Origin: Betaproteobacteria bacterium
GTDB lineage: Bacteria; Pseudomonadota; Gammaproteobacteria; Burkholderiales; Rhodocyclaceae
Reading direction: 5' to 3'
DNA length: 64,000 nt
Assembly: GCA_009781175.1 (NCBI GenBank)
Contig: WQYQ01000009.1
Location: 1-64,000, forward strand
Shown here: positions 17,879-26,432 of the stretch, piece by piece
Layout of the letters: the number at the start of each line of letters is the position of its first letter
Position numbering within the stretch: the stretch's first letter is position 1
Made by a program: the position numbers and the translations under genes
The notes under the pieces: generated by a model
What the model was told of the DNA's origin: nothing
Database searches by the model: none
Seen by the model: the letters and a program-made list of their open reading frames with translations, nothing else

Positions 17879-18253
17879 TCAGGCGCGGGCTGCCCTTTTC
17901 GCGCCCACGCCGGAGCGACAGCGGGACGACAGCGCCGCGACCGCCGGAACGCACACTTCGGGATGCCCCTGACAGCAATCACGCATGAGGAATGCGGCAA
18001 GGTCGGCGAGCGCGGCGAAGGCGGCGCTGTAGATGATCGAGCGTCCCTCGCGGCGCGAGGCGACCAGACCGGCGTGTTCGAGGTGGCTCAAATGAAAGGA
18101 CATGCGCGAAGACGACGCGCCATCCATCGCCTGGCCGATCGCACCCGCTGAAAGCCCATCCGGCCCGGCAATCACCAGCAGGCGAACGATCCGCAGCCGC
18201 GTCTCCTGGGAGAGCGAAGCGAACGCATCAAGGGCTTGGGCTTCATTCATCAT
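17879..18253 (-). CDS. arsR: ArsR-family arsenite-responsive repressor
   Basis: 124 residues from ATG (a second ATG follows at once; a TTG five codons upstream is another option). It is a winged-helix ArsR/SmtB protein: LSQETRLRIVRLLV, then the recognition helix SSSRMSFHLSHLEHAGLV and wing SRREGRSIIYSA. The usual helix-3 CxC metal site is absent. Instead the C-terminal RDCCQGHPEVC offers a CC-x6-C thiolate set, like the atypical As(III) site of the Acidithiobacillus ArsR type. First gene of the ars operon; a clear palindrome lies just upstream. Confidence 0.93.
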   Translation of the reverse strand: MMNEAQALDAFASLSQETRLRIVRLLVIAGPDGLSAGAIGQAMDGASSSRMSFHLSHLEHAGLVASRREGRSIIYSAAFAALADLAAFLMRDCCQGHPEVCVPAVAALSSRCRSGVGAKRAARA

Positions 18254-18265
18254 GACTGCTTTGCT

Positions 18266-18293
18266 CAATATTTCAACATCAATTGAATTATTG
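18266..18293 (-). promoter_or_regulatory. Palindromic ArsR operator
   Basis: Read on the minus strand, arms CAATAnTTCAA and TTGAAnTATTG are separated by six bases, a perfect 10-of-11 inverted repeat starting 12 bases upstream of the arsR ATG. ArsR proteins autoregulate through such AT-rich palindromes, so this is very probably the operator. Confidence 0.75.
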
Positions 18294-18937
18294 TAATGGA
18301 AAAGCGGCTATCGGCGCAAGACATGAGACGAAGCCTTCCGCGCATGTGAACGCAACGGCGACCGCATCACCGCCAACAAGCCATGTGGCCGCTGCCGCAG
18401 CGGCTTTTGCTTTTCGCACGGCGCGCGATGCCGCATCAGTGCCGTCACTGCGCCGCCGCAGTGACGGCACCACACCCGCCAGCAACAATGCGGGTCCGCG
18501 CCGTATCGAATTGATGGCGCACCGCGTGACGATGGTCACCGATACTGTCGCTGAAGTCGCCACGACCGATGGGCTTTGTACATCGGTCATCCCCGACAAC
18601 GCCAGTTCCTGCAAGCGTTGACCCGTCAGGGCGGAACCATCCGGGCGTGCTCCGGCTCCTGCTGCACGCCAGCCCCTACCCATGGGGCGGAGCCTTCCTC
18701 GTCCATCCGCGCTCGCCGCGTTCCCTCGCGGCGATGTCTTGCGTGCAATGCGCAAGGCTGCTGCGGCTTTCTTTCCCCACTCACTTTTCCAAGGAGGTCT
18801 TGTCCACGTTCATTCGCGTTTGTCTTGCAGTTCTCCCGTCCGGCCTTCCATCAGGAAGCAAGACGGGCGCCTCATCCGAGGCTTCTGGTGATTCCTGAAC
18901 ACCATGCCCTCGCCTTCACGGGATCTCGCTTTGCGAG
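18294..18937. other. Gene-free stretch between arsR and second recombinase
   Basis: About 640 bases. The open frames here (for example 18,569-18,898 plus) lack ribosome sites and recognisable motifs. It contains the perfect hairpin at 18,439-18,470. A long C/T-rich stretch (about 18,650-18,900) resembles the non-coding leaders often found before recombinase genes of integrative elements, but I cannot name it. Confidence 0.5.
18439..18470. repeat. Perfect inverted repeat, 14-base arms
   Basis: GTGCCGTCACTGCG and its exact complement flank a 4-base loop (CCGC). It has no T-run, so it is not a typical terminator. It could be a recombinase, transfer or replication site of the island. Confidence 0.85.
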
Positions 18938-19873
18938 TTGGCAATAACACTCACCGATGGAATTTCAGGACAACGCCACCGCTTACGCGGTGAAAACGGG
19001 AAGCGATTTGAAGTGGACGATTTGACTTTTACGCTGCGCCAGCTCTGCCAGCGCAATCGCGACGGCAGCCATGCGACGCAGGCCGACCGCATACGCTCGC
19101 TGACCCTGGCGGCTCGGCAATTGGGCGAGGTGGGGTTTCGGCAAATGCGTGCCACGTCGCTCAAGGGCAAGCATGTCGAAACACTGCTCGCCCGATGGCA
19201 GGGCGAAGGGCTATCGGCAGGCACGCTCAAGAACCGCCTTTCGCACCTGCGCTGGTGGGCCGAGAAGATCGGCAAGGCGGGCATCCTGCCTTCGGATAAC
19301 ACGGCCTTGGGCATCGCCCAGCGTCGCACTGTGCCGCATGAGAGCAAGGCCAAGACACTCGGCGACGGGCTGGACCGCATCACCGATGAACACGCCGCCA
19401 TGAGCCTGCGTCTACAGGCGGCTTTCGGGTTGCGTCGGGAAGAGTCGATCAAGTTCCAGCCGGCCTATGCCGACCGGGGCGATCACATCATGCTCAAAGG
19501 TTCTTGGACAAAGGGCGGGCGGGAACGAACCATTCCGATCGTCACGTCTGAACAGCGCGATGCGCTCGATGCAGCGCACCGGTTGGCAGGCGCGGGATCG
19601 CTGATCCCGGCGCACAAGACGTACATCCAGCAACGGCACGTCTATGACGGCCAATGCAAGGCTGCGGGATTGAGCGCCATGCACGGATTGCGCCATCAGT
19701 ACGCGCAGGCGCGCTACGAAGCGTTGACGGGCTGGAAAGCGCCAGCGGCTGGCGGATCATCAACCAAGGCCTTGACGCCCATGCAGCGCGGCCAGGGCGC
19801 ACAGGCACGGCAAACCATCAGCCGTGAGTTGGGGCACGAGAGAACACAGATCACGGCGGTCTATTTGGGCTAG
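18938..19873 (+). CDS. Tyrosine recombinase of the Phage_int_SAM_2/Integrase_1 type
   Basis: 311 residues from a TTG start with no clear ribosome site; the frame remains open upstream, so the true start is uncertain. The N-terminal half (LRQLCQRNRDGS, ATSLKGKHVETLLARW) is the SAM-like core-binding domain. The catalytic half has AFGLRREES (Arg), MHGLRHQYAQARYEALTG (His-x-x-Arg/His) and ISRELGHERTQITAVYLG (His/Arg and Tyr near the end). All key residues are present. This family is carried on integrative conjugative elements and differs from the P4-type integrase at the other end of the island. It ends 169 bases before tRNA-Ser. Confidence 0.85.
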   Translation: MAITLTDGISGQRHRLRGENGKRFEVDDLTFTLRQLCQRNRDGSHATQADRIRSLTLAARQLGEVGFRQMRATSLKGKHVETLLARWQGEGLSAGTLKNRLSHLRWWAEKIGKAGILPSDNTALGIAQRRTVPHESKAKTLGDGLDRITDEHAAMSLRLQAAFGLRREESIKFQPAYADRGDHIMLKGSWTKGGRERTIPIVTSEQRDALDAAHRLAGAGSLIPAHKTYIQQRHVYDGQCKAAGLSAMHGLRHQYAQARYEALTGWKAPAAGGSSTKALTPMQRGQGAQARQTISRELGHERTQITAVYLG

Positions 19874-19997
19874 CGGCTCATCATGCTGTGCGGTATCCTG
19901 TCTGCTGGAATCCATGGCGATTCATGGTGCGCGAGGCAGAACCGCGCCCCGCCAAGCAAACGCGGTTTGATAGTTGCGTTGCGAGTGACGGCAAAGA

Positions 19998-20031
19998 AAA
20001 GCCCCGTAGAACCTAAATTCTGCGGGGCTTT
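19998..20031 (-). terminator. Terminator following tRNA-Ser
   Basis: Arms AAAGCCCCG and CGGGGCTTT; on the minus strand it is followed by TTCTTTGCC. It lies 12 bases past the tRNA 3' end. It is of island origin if the 13,411/20,043 repeats mark the ends. Confidence 0.75.
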
Positions 20032-20040
20032 GCGAGGTGT

Positions 20041-20133
<93 letters not shown>

Positions 20134-20200
20134 AAGGTGAGCCGCGCATTGTGCCATAAAGTGCTGAGCACACCAAACTTGTATGCTCCGGAGATGGTAT

Positions 20201-20626
20201 TTATTTCGGCCAAAGAATCATTTGGGTGCAGCGAAATAGCGCCATTTTCACACCATCCGGGCGGCATACGTCCGCAGACCAAATTTGTGTTGTGCGCCCA
20301 AGATGTTCCGCTCGCGCCTCGCAGAATATTTCCCCCTCTTTGGCTGTCGCTAAAAAATTGGATTTAAGCTCGATTGTCGTAAAGCTAGTCGCCCCCTCGG
20401 GCAAGTGAGCGATCGTCGCGTAGCCGCACGCCGTATCTGCGAGCAGGATTACACTGGCTGCGTGCAAAAAACCGTTTGGAGCCATGAATTCTGACCTGAT
20501 CGGTAAGCGTGAGTACAACCTGCCTTGTTCGATTTCAAGCGCTTCGAATCCAAAATGCCCAGGTAGAAATCCCTTGCTCCGGGTATTGATATTTTCAATA
20601 TCTACACTGTCACGCAATTTGCTCAT
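20201..20626 (-). CDS. PaaI-like hotdog thioesterase
   Basis: 141 residues. ATG with AAGGA 9 bases upstream; the TTG one codon before is less likely. One hotdog domain: GFEALEIEQGRLYSRLP, then PNGFLHAASVILLADTACGYA, with the Asn/Gly-rich active-site loop and the Asp of LADTACG on the long helix, and FTTIELKSNFLATAKEG. The family hydrolyses acyl-CoA thioesters in the cytoplasm; the substrate cannot be read from sequence. It follows alaS on the same strand, beyond a terminator hairpin overlapping its ribosome-site region, so it may be read through from alaS. Confidence 0.85.
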   Translation of the reverse strand: MSKLRDSVDIENINTRSKGFLPGHFGFEALEIEQGRLYSRLPIRSEFMAPNGFLHAASVILLADTACGYATIAHLPEGATSFTTIELKSNFLATAKEGEIFCEARAEHLGRTTQIWSADVCRPDGVKMALFRCTQMILWPK

Positions 20627-20640
20627 CAAACGATTCCTTC

Positions 20641-20668
20641 AAAAAACAAGGCCGCTCAAAGGCGGCCT
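20641..20668 (-). terminator. alaS terminator
   Basis: On the minus strand AGGCCGCC-TTTGA-GCGGCCTT is followed by GTTTTTT, 14 bases after the alaS stop. The T-run abuts the ribosome-binding region of the next gene. Confidence 0.85.
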
Positions 20669-20681
20669 ATGGCACTTACGA

Positions 20682-23309
20682 CTAAAGCTTGGCTTCTAAC
20701 AGACTTACAGCGCTTGCAAGGGCTTCAGGCAACTTGTCTGGCAGGCTACCGCCTGCCTGGGCCATATCGGGCCGCCCTCCTCCTTTGCCGCCAACGACTT
20801 GAGCCGCGGCGGCAACAATCTCACCCGCTTTGATTTTGCCGGTCAGCGCCTTTGTGACCATCGCCACGAGGGCGACCTTGCCTTCGACAACCGAGCCTGC
20901 GAGCACAATGCCTTCGCCAATACGGTCGCGCACTTTGTCGGCGACATCGCGCAAGGCCGCGCCATCGACATTTTCAAGCTGGAGCCCAACGAACTTGACG
21001 CCATTGATGGTGCGCTGCCCCGCGGCGACGAGTTGATCCAGTTGCAACAAAACGATCTGGCTCTTCAGCCTAGCCAGCTCTTTCTCGACGGACTTGGCCT
21101 GCTCCTGGATCTGCGCGACGCGCGCAACGGCTTCTGACGCCGGCGCTTTCAAGGTGGCGGCAAGCTCATTGAGCAAGGCGTCCTGTTGTTGCACGAGCGC
21201 AAGCGCCGCTTCGCCGGTGACCGCTTCGACACGCCGGATGCCTGCCGCCACGCCGCCTTGCGAGACGATCTTGAACAGCCCGATGTCGCCTGTGCGCGGC
21301 ACATGCGTGCCGCCGCACAACTCGCGCGAGGAGCCGATATCCAGCACGCGAACTTCGTCGCCGTACTTCTCGCCAAAAAGCATCATGGCGCCCGTTTTTT
21401 GCGCCTCGGCCAGCGGCAGTACGCGAGCCAGGGTCGCGCTATTGGCAAGGATTTCGTGATTGACGATGCTTTCGATGCGCTGAATGTCCGCATCGGAAAT
21501 CGGGCCGCCATGCGCGAAGTCGAAGCGCGTTTTATCGGCGTCCACTTGCGAGCCTTTTTGCTGCACATGCGTTCCGAGCACTTCACGCAAGGCTTTGTGC
21601 ATCAAATGCGTGGCCGAATGGTTGCGCATGATGCGCATACGCTGCCCGGCATCGACACGCGCGCCAAGCGTATCGCCGACCACGATTTCGCCTTCGACGA
21701 CCTGACCGTGATGCCCGAAAACATCCGCCTGGATTTTTTGCGTATCTTCAACCAGGAAACGCATTTTGCCGTTTTGAAGCACACCGGCATCGCCGATCTG
21801 GCCGCCGGACTCCGCATAGAACGGAGTGCTGTCGAGCACGATGACCGCGTCCTGCCCCGCGCTCGCCGAGTCGACCGAAACGCCATCGACATAGACGGCC
21901 TCGACCTTCGCCCCTTCCACAACGAGTTTGTCGTAGCCGTGGAAAGCCGTCGGTACGCCCGCATATTCGAGCGCCGCGGCCATCTTGAATTTACCCGCGG
22001 CGCGCGCTTGCTCCCGCTGATGCGCCATCGCCGTGTCGAAACCCGCGGAGTCGACGCTGACGCCGCGTTCACGGCAGATGTCGGCAGTCAGATCGAGCGG
22101 GAAACCGTAGGTGTCGTGGAGCTTGAAGGCAAGTCCGCCATCGAGCTGGTCGCGCCCCGCATCCGCCATGGAGGCCAATGCCCCCTCAAGGATTTCCATG
22201 CCGTTCTGAATCGTTTTGAAGAAGCCCTCTTCTTCTTCCTTGAGCACGGCGGTGACCTTGGCCTGCTCGCGCGCCAGTTCCGGATAAGCCTCTCCCATTT
22301 CGGCAACGAGGTCCGCGACGAGCCGATGGAAGAACGCCGCGCGCGCGCCGAGTTTGTAGCCATGCCGAATCGCGCGCCGGATGATCCGGCGCAACACATA
22401 GCCCCGCCCCGCGTTGCCGGGAATCACGCCATCGGCAATCAGGAAAGCACAGGCGCGGATGTGATCGGCGAGAACTTTCAGCGAGGGGCTATCGAGATCG
22501 ACCGCCTGGGTCTCGCGTGCAGCGGCCTTGATGAGATTCTGAAACAAGTCGATTTCGTAGTTCGAGTGCACATGCTGCAATACGGCCGAAACCCGTTCGA
22601 GTCCCATCCCCGTATCCACGCTGGGCTTGGGCAAGGGGTGCATGACGCCCGCTTCATCGCGGTTGAACTGCATGAACACGTTGTTCCAGATTTCGATATA
22701 ACGGTCGCCGTCCTCATCCGGGCTTCCGGGCGGGCCGCCCCAGATTTCGGGGCCGTGGTCATAGAAGATTTCGGTGCATGGCCCGCAAGGCCCAGTGTCA
22801 CCCATCATCCAGAAGTTGTCGGAAGCGTAACGCGCGCCTTTGTTGTCGCCGATGCGGATCACGCGCTCGGCGGGCACGCCAACCTCCTTGGTCCAAATAG
22901 CGTGGGCCTCGTCGTCCTCGGCGTAAACCGTCACCCATAGCTTATCGGCCGGCAGTTTGTAAACTTCGGTCAGCAGTTCCCAGGCGTATTGGATGGCGTC
23001 GCGTTTGAAGTAATCGCCAAAGCTGAAATTACCGAGCATTTCGAAGAAGGTGTGATGGCGCGCGGTATAGCCAACGTTTTCGAGGTCATTATGCTTGCCG
23101 CCCGCACGCACACATTTTTGCGAGGTGGTGGCGCGGCTATAGGGACGTTTGTCGAAACCGAGAAAAACGTCCTTGAATTGGTTCATCCCCGCATTGGTAA
23201 AGAGCAAGGTCGGATCGTCGCCAGGCACCAGGGAACTGGAGGCTACGATCTGGTGTCCCTTGGAGGCGAAGAAGTCGAGAAATTGCTTGCGGATCTCTGC
23301 GCTTTTCAT
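20682..23309 (-). CDS. alaS: Alanyl-tRNA synthetase
   Basis: 875 residues, normal for the family. It charges tRNA-Ala and clears mischarged Ser/Gly. The N-terminal class II catalytic core starts with [18 protein letters not shown] and has motif 2-like residues ([17 protein letters not shown]). The editing domain holds the zinc ligands HSATHLMH and CGGTHV. A C-terminal oligomerisation domain with DHHA1-type [15 protein letters not shown] ends the protein. The start is ATG with a clear reading frame; the stop is followed by a strong terminator. Divergent from the MaoC-like gene, leaving a 159-base spacer. Confidence 0.97.
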   Translation of the reverse strand: MKSAEIRKQFLDFFASKGHQIVASSSLVPGDDPTLLFTNAGMNQFKDVFLGFDKRPYSRATTSQKCVRAGGKHNDLENVGYTARHHTFFEMLGNFSFGDYFKRDAIQYAWELLTEVYKLPADKLWVTVYAEDDEAHAIWTKEVGVPAERVIRIGDNKGARYASDNFWMMGDTGPCGPCTEIFYDHGPEIWGGPPGSPDEDGDRYIEIWNNVFMQFNRDEAGVMHPLPKPSVDTGMGLERVSAVLQHVHSNYEIDLFQNLIKAAARETQAVDLDSPSLKVLADHIRACAFLIADGVIPGNAGRGYVLRRIIRRAIRHGYKLGARAAFFHRLVADLVAEMGEAYPELAREQAKVTAVLKEEEEGFFKTIQNGMEILEGALASMADAGRDQLDGGLAFKLHDTYGFPLDLTADICRERGVSVDSAGFDTAMAHQREQARAAGKFKMAAALEYAGVPTAFHGYDKLVVEGAKVEAVYVDGVSVDSASAGQDAVIVLDSTPFYAESGGQIGDAGVLQNGKMRFLVEDTQKIQADVFGHHGQVVEGEIVVGDTLGARVDAGQRMRIMRNHSATHLMHKALREVLGTHVQQKGSQVDADKTRFDFAHGGPISDADIQRIESIVNHEILANSATLARVLPLAEAQKTGAMMLFGEKYGDEVRVLDIGSSRELCGGTHVPRTGDIGLFKIVSQGGVAAGIRRVEAVTGEAALALVQQQDALLNELAATLKAPASEAVARVAQIQEQAKSVEKELARLKSQIVLLQLDQLVAAGQRTINGVKFVGLQLENVDGAALRDVADKVRDRIGEGIVLAGSVVEGKVALVAMVTKALTGKIKAGEIVAAAAQVVGGKGGGRPDMAQAGGSLPDKLPEALASAVSLLEAKL

Positions 23310-23468
23310 GGTGTTCCGATCAATTGCTACGGCAATGAAATCATTGAATTCTATCCGAAACGCCTCTAATCAATGGATCGCATCGCTTGGCTGAAATACA
23401 CTACGGTAGCCTTATATCGCCCAAAACAAAGTAAACCGGTCCACCGCTGCTAAAAAGGAAGCTGCTCA

Positions 23469-23939
23469 ATGAATCAGATCCAAAATATTCCCTACGCCGA
23501 ACTGCAACTGGGACAAAAAGCGGAGATAACCCGTCAAATCGACGAACGCGATCTACAATTGTTTGCCGCAGTCTCCGGAGATAGGAATCCGGTCCACCTG
23601 GACGCCGACTACGCGGCCTCGACTCAGTTCAAAGGACGCATTGCTCATGGCATGTTCAGCGGCGCCCTGATCAGCGCGGTCGCCGCAATGCATTTACCCG
23701 GTCCTGGCACCATCTATCTAGGGCAGAATTTACGCTTCATGCGTCCGGTAAAACTGGGCGACACACTGCGCGTGGAGCTGGAGGTCATAGAAAAGCTACC
23801 CAAGAATCGTGTGCGCCTGGCGACTCGGATATTCAATCAGGATGACAAACTGGTTGTCGATGGCGAAGCGGAAGTGATGGCTCCCGAGCATAAACTCAGC
23901 CTCGATTTACCTGCTCTGCCTCCGATTCAGATCGGCTGA
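23469..23939 (+). CDS. MaoC-like (R)-specific enoyl-CoA hydratase
   Basis: 156 residues; ATG preceded by AAAGGAAG. A hotdog-fold MaoC/PhaJ-type hydratase with the catalytic Asp/His pair in SGDRNPVHLDADYA and the conserved G of AHGMFSGALIS. It would hydrate trans-2-enoyl-CoA to (R)-3-hydroxyacyl-CoA, a step that can feed polyhydroxyalkanoate synthesis in many betaproteobacteria; the metabolic role here is inference. No neighbour shares the pathway, apart from the hotdog gene beyond alaS. Confidence 0.88.
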   Translation: MNQIQNIPYAELQLGQKAEITRQIDERDLQLFAAVSGDRNPVHLDADYAASTQFKGRIAHGMFSGALISAVAAMHLPGPGTIYLGQNLRFMRPVKLGDTLRVELEVIEKLPKNRVRLATRIFNQDDKLVVDGEAEVMAPEHKLSLDLPALPPIQIG

Positions 23940-23973
23940 ATAGATAGGTTCCAAGCCTTCCTACCCCCCACAC

Positions 23974-24098
23974 CGTGAGTTACCCCAACTTGAAAGTTGG
24001 GGGCTTCCTCGCCACCAATTGGAGACGTCTTCGGCGTCTATAACGCTTGTTTCGCTGACCCCGCCATAAATGACGGGCTTGCGCTCAACCCGTGGTCA
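23974..24098 (+). repeat. Structured 125-nt element, copy A (candidate ncRNA or mobile element)
   Basis: Homologous to 56,327-56,451 (minus), same length, about 77% identical by hand. In order: CCCCAACT-TGAA-AGTTGGGG hairpin, a closing stem arm CCACCAATTG, hairpin AGACG/CGTCT, hairpin CCCGCCAT/ATGACGGG, closing arm CAACCCGTGG. Hairpin 2 shows A-T to G-C covariation against copy B. It starts 34 bases after the MaoC-like stop. No open frame fits it. Confidence 0.75.
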
Positions 24099-24175
24099 TT
24101 CTGCGCGAAGTCGCAGAATCCATTTGTCCTCCGAGAGTGGATTCTGCGACTGCGCTTCGCTCCGCGCAGAATGAC
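24094..24175. repeat. Nested palindrome, REP/MITE-like
   Basis: Outer arms GTCATTCTGCGC and GCGCAGAATGAC and inner arms GTCGCAGAATCCA and TGGATTCTGCGAC (13 of 13) form one long cruciform with a 15-base loop. This type of repeat is scattered in many betaproteobacterial genomes. It directly abuts element copy A. Confidence 0.75.
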
Positions 24176-24187
24176 TGCGAATCAAGC

Positions 24188-24235
24188 GCAAGCGAGACAA
24201 AACTGAGCAGCGAATACGTCTTCAATTCGCGGCGT
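24188..24235 (-). repeat. Degenerate inverted third copy of the structured element
   Basis: On the plus strand AAGCGAGACAA and GAATACGTCTTCAATT match the reverse complement of copy A (AGCGAAACAA, GAAGACGTCTCCAATT). Only this ~50-base part is recognisable. It partly overlaps the end of the phosphodiesterase frame. Confidence 0.4.
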
Positions 24236-25004
24236 TGCGGGCTCTCGCTCCAGATTCTAAACAGGTTCTCAACCGAGATCCGCAAGTAAGTAAATCAGGC
24301 CGATCGGTAATGATGCTCTGCACGCCCCAGGTGCGCAGCAATACGGCGCGCGCGAACTTGTTTTCGGTGTAGACCGCCACATTCAAACCGGCCTGCCTCA
24401 CCGCCGCCACTTGCTCTTGTCGCAAGTGGCGGGATTCACATACAAAACCATCCAGCTCCAGCGTTTCAGCAAGCCTAAACCAATCGCTTGACAAACGCTC
24501 GACAAGCAAAGCACGGGGTAATTGCGGAACCGCCTCGGCCGCAGCCAGCAACGCCGCAATTGAAAAGGAAGAAAGCAACAGTAGTTGCGCCACACCTTGC
24601 CGGTGGCAATATTCGCCTACGATCCGGCCGGTTTCAACTTCGTAGCCTGCGGCGGGTTTGATTTCAACATTGGCCGCGAGCCCAAGCTCGGCACAACGGG
24701 ACAAGGCATCGACGAAGCGCGGAATCCGTTCTCCCGCGAATTGCGGCGCTTTCCAACTGCCCGCATCAAGATTGCACAACACGCTATCCGGCGTTTCGCT
24801 CACGCGCCCCGAACCATTGGTCGTGCGCGTGAGTGTTTCATCGTGCATCAAAACCGGAGTGCCGCTCCCTGACAACATCACGTCGAACTCGACCGCCTTA
24901 CAGCGATGCGCAAGCGCATGGTCGAGCCCGATCAAGGTATTTTCCGGCGCTAGCGTTCCGCCGCAGCGGTGCGCCACAACAGCAGGGAGCGGCCAGGCTT
25001 TCAC
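24222..25004 (-). CDS. ugpQ: Glycerophosphodiester phosphodiesterase
   Basis: 260 residues. GDPD TIM-barrel with VAHRCGGTLAPENTLIGL, then VEFDVMLSGSGTPVLMHDETLTRTTNGSG (metal-binding Glu/Asp and the catalytic His in MHDETL), NVEIKP and the terminal IITDRPDLL. It cleaves glycerophosphodiesters, the deacylated phospholipids, to glycerol-3-phosphate and an alcohol. The last ~20 residues (after PDLLTCGS) are encoded in repeat-derived DNA and may not be part of the ancestral protein. ATG overlaps the stop of the binding-protein gene by 4 bases, so the pair is coupled. Confidence 0.92.
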   Translation of the reverse strand: MKAWPLPAVVAHRCGGTLAPENTLIGLDHALAHRCKAVEFDVMLSGSGTPVLMHDETLTRTTNGSGRVSETPDSVLCNLDAGSWKAPQFAGERIPRFVDALSRCAELGLAANVEIKPAAGYEVETGRIVGEYCHRQGVAQLLLLSSFSIAALLAAAEAVPQLPRALLVERLSSDWFRLAETLELDGFVCESRHLRQEQVAAVRQAGLNVAVYTENKFARAVLLRTWGVQSIITDRPDLLTCGSRLRTCLESGARARNAAN

Positions 25005-26308
25005 TTCGTCTTGCGTTTGCCATCCCCAACCGGCTTGGCCTCTCCGACAGCGGTATCAAGCGCGAGCTTGGCCGCCACGCCGTCATTCCAAACGGTATCC
25101 AACTGCGCTTCGACAAGTTCATTCGTCAGCGCGCTATGGCCCGCGGCCGAAGCGCGCGAATTCGCCGTTGCCGGCTTATGCGTCAGCGTTTCGATTGCAA
25201 CGCGGATAGGCTGCAACTCGGCGCCGAGCGACTGGCTGGAGGCCGCAAAAGCACCCGCACGGTTCAATGGCAAATATCCCGTGTCACGTTGCCAATCGAC
25301 CTGTTGCGTAGGCTCCAGCCAGAAGCGGATGAAACGCGCGGCCAATTTGTACTCCGCGGGGCTCTTCCCCGCACCGATCCAAAGCGCCGGGCCATCGGCC
25401 AGGGTGTTTTGCGGTGCGCCCCGAACATCGTCGTAATACGGTAATTGGCTGACGCCAAACGAGATCCCGGTTTTCGCGAATTCCGTCATCGCGGATTGGC
25501 CGGCCAGCAGCATGCCGCATTCATTCGCGACAAAATGCCCCACCGCTTCATCGCCATGACCAAAGATCAACAGATAGTGTGATTTCTGCCAGCTCGCCAT
25601 GCGCGCCAAATGACGCACCTGATCCATGCCATTGGCCGCGAGGACCGTGCCATTGGCACTGGCATAAGGCGCGTTGTGCCAAGCGCTCATGTTTTCGATC
25701 AGCACTTTCACCGGCTTTACGGTTGTGATCGGGCAGGCCACGCCCGCCTTGTAAAGTTTGCCCGCAGCCTCCTGAGTCTGGCTCCATGTCTGCGGCGGCG
25801 CGGCAGGGTCCAAACCGGCCTTACGGAACAAGTCCTGGTTGATGAAAAGGATCGGCGTGTCGAGCGCGACTGGAAGCGCTACAGGCTTGCCCGCTGCGTC
25901 GACGAAGTTCGGCGGCGTAATACCGCTCACCCCGCGCGCGACCTGAAGCGGCTCGCCGGCTGCCTGCATAACGGCATGCACAGGCTTATAGCGGACTGGG
26001 CCAGCGAGAAAAGCCTCCTCCGTTGCACCATCGAGAATCATCATCGTTGGCAGGGAGTCGGCATTCCAGGCACGCTCGGCAAGAACGATCCTGGAGCCGC
26101 TTTTTTCCTGCTGGTTGAAACGTTCGATCAGCGCGGCCAATGCTTGCCGCTTTTCGCCAGGCAGTTGGCTGATCAATTCGATTTCAATTGGCTTGCTCGT
26201 TGCAGGAGCGGGAGCTTTTGCAGCCTTTTTTTTCGGGGCCGCATGCAGTGTCGCGGAAGCCCCCACGAAACCTACGAATAGGGACAATAACAGAGCAGTT
26301 TTCTTCAT
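25001..26308 (-). CDS. ugpB: Periplasmic binding protein, glycerol-3-phosphate/sugar ABC type
   Basis: 435 residues from the ATG that starts the signal peptide (MKKTALLLSLFVGFVGA, cleavage near ATLHAA). Family 1 binding-protein features: residues 45-60 (EIELISQLPGEKRQ), LPVALDTPILFINQDLF, and NTLADGPALWIGAG. It is the UgpB/MalE type that delivers a substrate to an inner-membrane ABC transporter. The ugpQ-like gene follows directly, which suggests glycerophosphodiesters or glycerol-3-phosphate. No permease or ATPase gene (ugpA, E, C) is in this window beside it. No strong ribosome site is visible. Confidence 0.83.
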   Translation of the reverse strand: MKKTALLLSLFVGFVGASATLHAAPKKKAAKAPAPATSKPIEIELISQLPGEKRQALAALIERFNQQEKSGSRIVLAERAWNADSLPTMMILDGATEEAFLAGPVRYKPVHAVMQAAGEPLQVARGVSGITPPNFVDAAGKPVALPVALDTPILFINQDLFRKAGLDPAAPPQTWSQTQEAAGKLYKAGVACPITTVKPVKVLIENMSAWHNAPYASANGTVLAANGMDQVRHLARMASWQKSHYLLIFGHGDEAVGHFVANECGMLLAGQSAMTEFAKTGISFGVSQLPYYDDVRGAPQNTLADGPALWIGAGKSPAEYKLAARFIRFWLEPTQQVDWQRDTGYLPLNRAGAFAASSQSLGAELQPIRVAIETLTHKPATANSRASAAGHSALTNELVEAQLDTVWNDGVAAKLALDTAVGEAKPVGDGKRKTK

Positions 26309-26432
26309 CGTCAAGAGGATAGGTTGGCTAGAAACGCAGTGATTATAGACAGCAACCGGGCTATACCGAACGTAGATCAAGTTTTTGTAACACAAGCCGT
26401 AAGCATAAGAGAAAGCCTTGGAAAGCGACGAA

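Noticed and set aside
18569..18898. 109-codon frame between arsR and the second recombinase
   Set aside because: No ribosome site or known motif; probably non-coding leader DNA.
21186..22940. Plus-strand open frame of 584 codons opposite alaS
   Set aside because: Lies entirely within alaS; composition and lack of a ribosome site show it to be a shadow.
24094..24175. The nested palindrome as a terminator for the MaoC-like or GDPD gene
   Set aside because: No T-run on either side; it looks like a REP/MITE-like repeat instead, though it may still stop transcription.
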